A stretch of DNA of 6,552 nucleotides from Fusobacteriales bacterium. GTDB taxonomy: Bacteria > Fusobacteriota > Fusobacteriia > Fusobacteriales > Leptotrichiaceae. The notes under the pieces are model-generated. The model saw nothing but the letters and a program-made list of their open reading frames with translations. It made no database searches and was not told where the DNA came from. Positions within the stretch are counted from its first letter, which is position 1, and each line of letters opens with the position of its first letter. Location of the stretch: NCBI GenBank assembly GCA_031285605.1, contig JAITVW010000018.1, forward strand, positions 1-6,552, in the 5' to 3' direction. Position numbers and translations under genes: made by a program. Positions 4,997-6,552 of this stretch are shown one piece after another.

Positions 4997-6070
4997 TTAA
5001 TATTCCTCCCTAAATTTCAGAACTACCGTTTTAGCTATAACATTAAGCAGAAATGTCATGAAAAACAGAATTAATCCTACTACGAATATTGTCTGAAATT
5101 CCAGGCTGCCCACCATTACTTCCCCAAAACTTTTATTTACCATATAACCGGTCATTGTCTGAACCTGACCCAGAGGATTGAAATTCAAAACAGGTTTTGC
5201 CCCGGCTGCCATTGCAACTACCATTGTTTCTCCCACGGCTCTGGAAATCGCCAGAATAAAAGAAGAAACTATTCCCGAAATTGCTGCCGGAATTGTTACA
5301 TTCCACACTGTTTCAAACTTGGTTGCCCCTAATCCCAATGATCCTTCTCTCATTGTTTTAGGTACTGCTTTCAGTGCATCTTCACTTATTGACGCTACCA
5401 GAGGTGTTATCATTATTCCTACGGCAAAACTTGAACTTAAAACATTAAATGTATCTACTCTCAGATTTGATGTTTCTTTAAAGAATCCCGCAAAATTAAG
5501 TACAAGATACAAAAAAAGGACTAAGAAAATCAAAAATAATATTCCAAAAATTATTTTTGTTCTGATAAAATCTTTATCAATAAAACTTTTTACACATTTT
5601 ATCATCATGTATAAAGAAAAAAGTACAAGAAAAATAAGTGCCGCTTTTGCCAGCCAAGATATATTTTTCTTTAAAAAAGGCGTTATATAAAACAAAGCAA
5701 AAAAACCATATACTACTGATGGTATTCCCGCCAGTATTTCCAATACCGGCTTTAGTATATTTCTCGTTTTGGGATTAGCATATTCACTCAGGTATATTGC
5801 GCTTCCCAAGCCCAGAGGAATGGCAAACAAGCATGAAAACACCACTATCATCATTGTTCCCACTACAAGAGGAAGTATATAATATTTCTCTCCTCTCGGA
5901 TCCCATAATTCACCATAAGAAAAAAGCTGCTTTAGTCTCTCTCCGTTGAAAAACGGAACTGACTCCAAAAATAAACTGGCAACAATGGCAGCTGTTGTTA
6001 TTACGGATATAAAAGCAAAAATAAATAATATTACCTTTACTATATTTTCTTTTAAGTATTTATTTTCCAT
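4997..6070 (-). CDS. pstC: Phosphate ABC transporter permease PstC, with extra internal helices
   Basis: PstC is the partner permease of PstA in the phosphate channel. Family signatures include GLGSAIYLSEYA (87-98), LAGIPSVVYGFFAL (113-126), MITPLVASISEDALKAVP (220-237), the EAA-like loop REGSLGLGATKFETV (241-255) and SRAVGETMVVAMAAG (276-290). At 357 residues it is longer than a typical PstC of roughly 285-320. The extra length sits at about 134-204, between the LAGIPSVVYG helix and the NVLSSSFAVGIM helix. It contains two additional hydrophobic stretches (about 140-160 and 172-197) joined by a charged linker (KSFIDKDFIRTK). An even number of extra helices would leave the downstream topology unchanged. 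The start is well set by AAGGAG (6081-6076), 5 bases before ATG. The gap from pstS is 94 bases with a hairpin. Confidence 0.95.
   Translation of the reverse strand: MENKYLKENIVKVILFIFAFISVITTAAIVASLFLESVPFFNGERLKQLFSYGELWDPRGEKYYILPLVVGTMMIVVFSCLFAIPLGLGSAIYLSEYANPKTRNILKPVLEILAGIPSVVYGFFALFYITPFLKKNISWLAKAALIFLVLFSLYMMIKCVKSFIDKDFIRTKIIFGILFLIFLVLFLYLVLNFAGFFKETSNLRVDTFNVLSSSFAVGIMITPLVASISEDALKAVPKTMREGSLGLGATKFETVWNVTIPAAISGIVSSFILAISRAVGETMVVAMAAGAKPVLNFNPLGQVQTMTGYMVNKSFGEVMVGSLEFQTIFVVGLILFFMTFLLNVIAKTVVLKFREEY
5005..5010 (-). promoter_or_regulatory. pstA ribosome binding site inside the end of pstC
   Basis: GGGAGG on the minus strand (5010-5005) is built into the last sense codons of pstC (Arg-Glu-Glu-Tyr-stop) and lies 9 bases before the pstA ATG. 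Ribosomes finishing pstC would sit on it, so the two permease subunits are probably made in matched amounts. Confidence 0.75.
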
Positions 6071-6119
6071 TCCGGCTCCTTCGTTATAATAAATCTAAAA
6101 TTATTTGTAACAGCTAAAT

Positions 6120-6150
6120 AAGGAAAATTGCTAAAAAAGCAATTTTCCTT
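6120..6150 (-). promoter_or_regulatory. Intercistronic hairpin between pstS and pstC
   Basis: AAGGAAAATTGC (6120-6131) pairs perfectly with GCAATTTTCCTT (6139-6150) over 12 bases, with a 7-base loop. It lies just downstream of the pstS stop. Read leftward, the bases after the stem are ATTTAGC rather than a clean T-run, so full termination is unlikely. Structures at this position are known in pst operons to protect pstS mRNA and lower permease expression relative to the binding protein. I infer the same partial-attenuation or 3'-protection role here. Confidence 0.75.
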
Positions 6151-6164
6151 CTGTCATTCATTTT

Positions 6165-6552
6165 TTATTTCAATTTTGCTTTTTCTGCTGAATAATCATC
6201 CAGTGGTATATATCCTACTTCTCTGGCAAGATCTGATACCTTATCAAGATAAAACTGTATAAAAGCTTTTACCTGCGGTTTTTCTGCATAAGACTTGTTA
6301 TTTACAAAAATAAATATTGGTCTTGATAACGGCTTATATGTACCATTCTGTACCGTTTCAGGAGTAGGCTCAATACCGTTTATTTTCAAAGCTGTTAACT
6401 TATCTGCATTCTCCTCATAGTAAGCAAATCCGAAGAATCCGAGTGATCCTTTATCTCCCTCCACACCTTGTACCAATACATTATCATCAGAGCTTGGTGT
6501 GTAATCTTTTCTTATTTTTCCATTTCCAAGTATCGCTTCTATAAAGTAATCA
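6165..6552 (-). CDS. pstS: Phosphate-binding protein PstS, C-terminal part (cut by window edge)
   Basis: This is the 3' portion of the periplasmic or surface phosphate-binding protein that feeds the PstCA channel. The frame is open from the right edge (first whole codon GAT, 6551-6549) to TAA at 6167-6165, giving 128 C-terminal residues. The N-terminus with its export signal is outside the window. A start at the TTG near 6476 would be wrong: the upstream frame encodes KDYTPSSDDNVLVQGVEG, which is typical PstS sequence and continuous with the rest. Recognisable family features are the SSDDN-V-LVQGV run, then GSLGFFGFAYYEEN, then PLSRPIFIFVN, and a C-terminal FIQFYLD helix followed by the VGYIPL strand. 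It is the first pst gene visible here, and its promoter and any Pho-type regulation lie beyond the edge. Confidence 0.95.
   Translation of the reverse strand, partial: DYFIEAILGNGKIRKDYTPSSDDNVLVQGVEGDKGSLGFFGFAYYEENADKLTALKINGIEPTPETVQNGTYKPLSRPIFIFVNNKSYAEKPQVKAFIQFYLDKVSDLAREVGYIPLDDYSAEKAKLK

Noticed and set aside
5178..5690. Rightward 170-codon open frame
   Set aside because: It lies wholly antisense to pstC, whose protein is clearly conserved. It is the usual antisense shadow of membrane-protein codons.
6165..6476. Short pstS gene starting at a TTG at 6476
   Set aside because: The frame continues upstream to the window edge and the upstream residues are typical of PstS, so this is an internal codon of a longer gene.
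1..6552. CRISPR arrays, tRNA or rRNA genes, insertion sequences
   Set aside because: No regularly spaced repeats, cloverleaf or conserved rRNA blocks, and no transposase frame were seen on either strand.

Overview
The window is AT-rich bacterial DNA with strong Shine-Dalgarno sites, sigma70/sigmaA-type promoters and hairpin-plus-T-run terminators. Base composition, the long form of RecJ (864 residues) and a secreted DUF3298-like protein suggest a low-GC anaerobe. A member of the Fusobacteriota (Leptotrichiaceae/Sebaldella-like) is my best guess and a Bacillota member is the alternative. This assignment is inference from protein character, not a database result.

Layout, left to right. Positions 1-268 are a leader region with a good rightward promoter. 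Positions 269-907 (+) encode a small exported protein with a DUF3298/RsiV-like fold signature, followed by a compact intrinsic terminator. That terminator sits almost directly on the ribosome binding site of recJ (959-3553, +), the single-strand-specific 5'-3' DNA exonuclease. Positions 3554-4069 are an unusually busy gap of about 515 bases between convergent genes. It holds two leftward promoters with TTGACA -35 boxes and 17-base spacers (one a perfect TTGACA-N17-TATAAT), a long near-perfect hairpin, several single-base-centred palindromes, a rightward terminator-like hairpin and a possible 23-codon ORF with a good SD. A bidirectional terminator at 4070-4108 closes the phosphate operon. The rest is the leftward (minus-strand) high-affinity phosphate ABC transporter: pstS (3' part only, running off the right edge), pstC and pstA.

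How the genes work together. PstS captures phosphate outside the cytoplasmic membrane and delivers it to the PstC-PstA channel. The ATPase PstB, normally the next gene, is absent here because a terminator follows pstA directly; it must be encoded elsewhere, for instance upstream of pstS. A 12-bp intercistronic hairpin between pstS and pstC probably keeps binding protein in excess over permease. PstC carries an extra internal segment with two predicted membrane helices. RecJ and the DUF3298-like protein have no evident functional link to phosphate uptake.

The least explained part is the 3554-4069 gap. Its leftward promoters and structured DNA point to an unannotated small RNA or micro-gene, or to a copy of an interspersed repeat. 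Neither can be settled without a genome search or transcript data.
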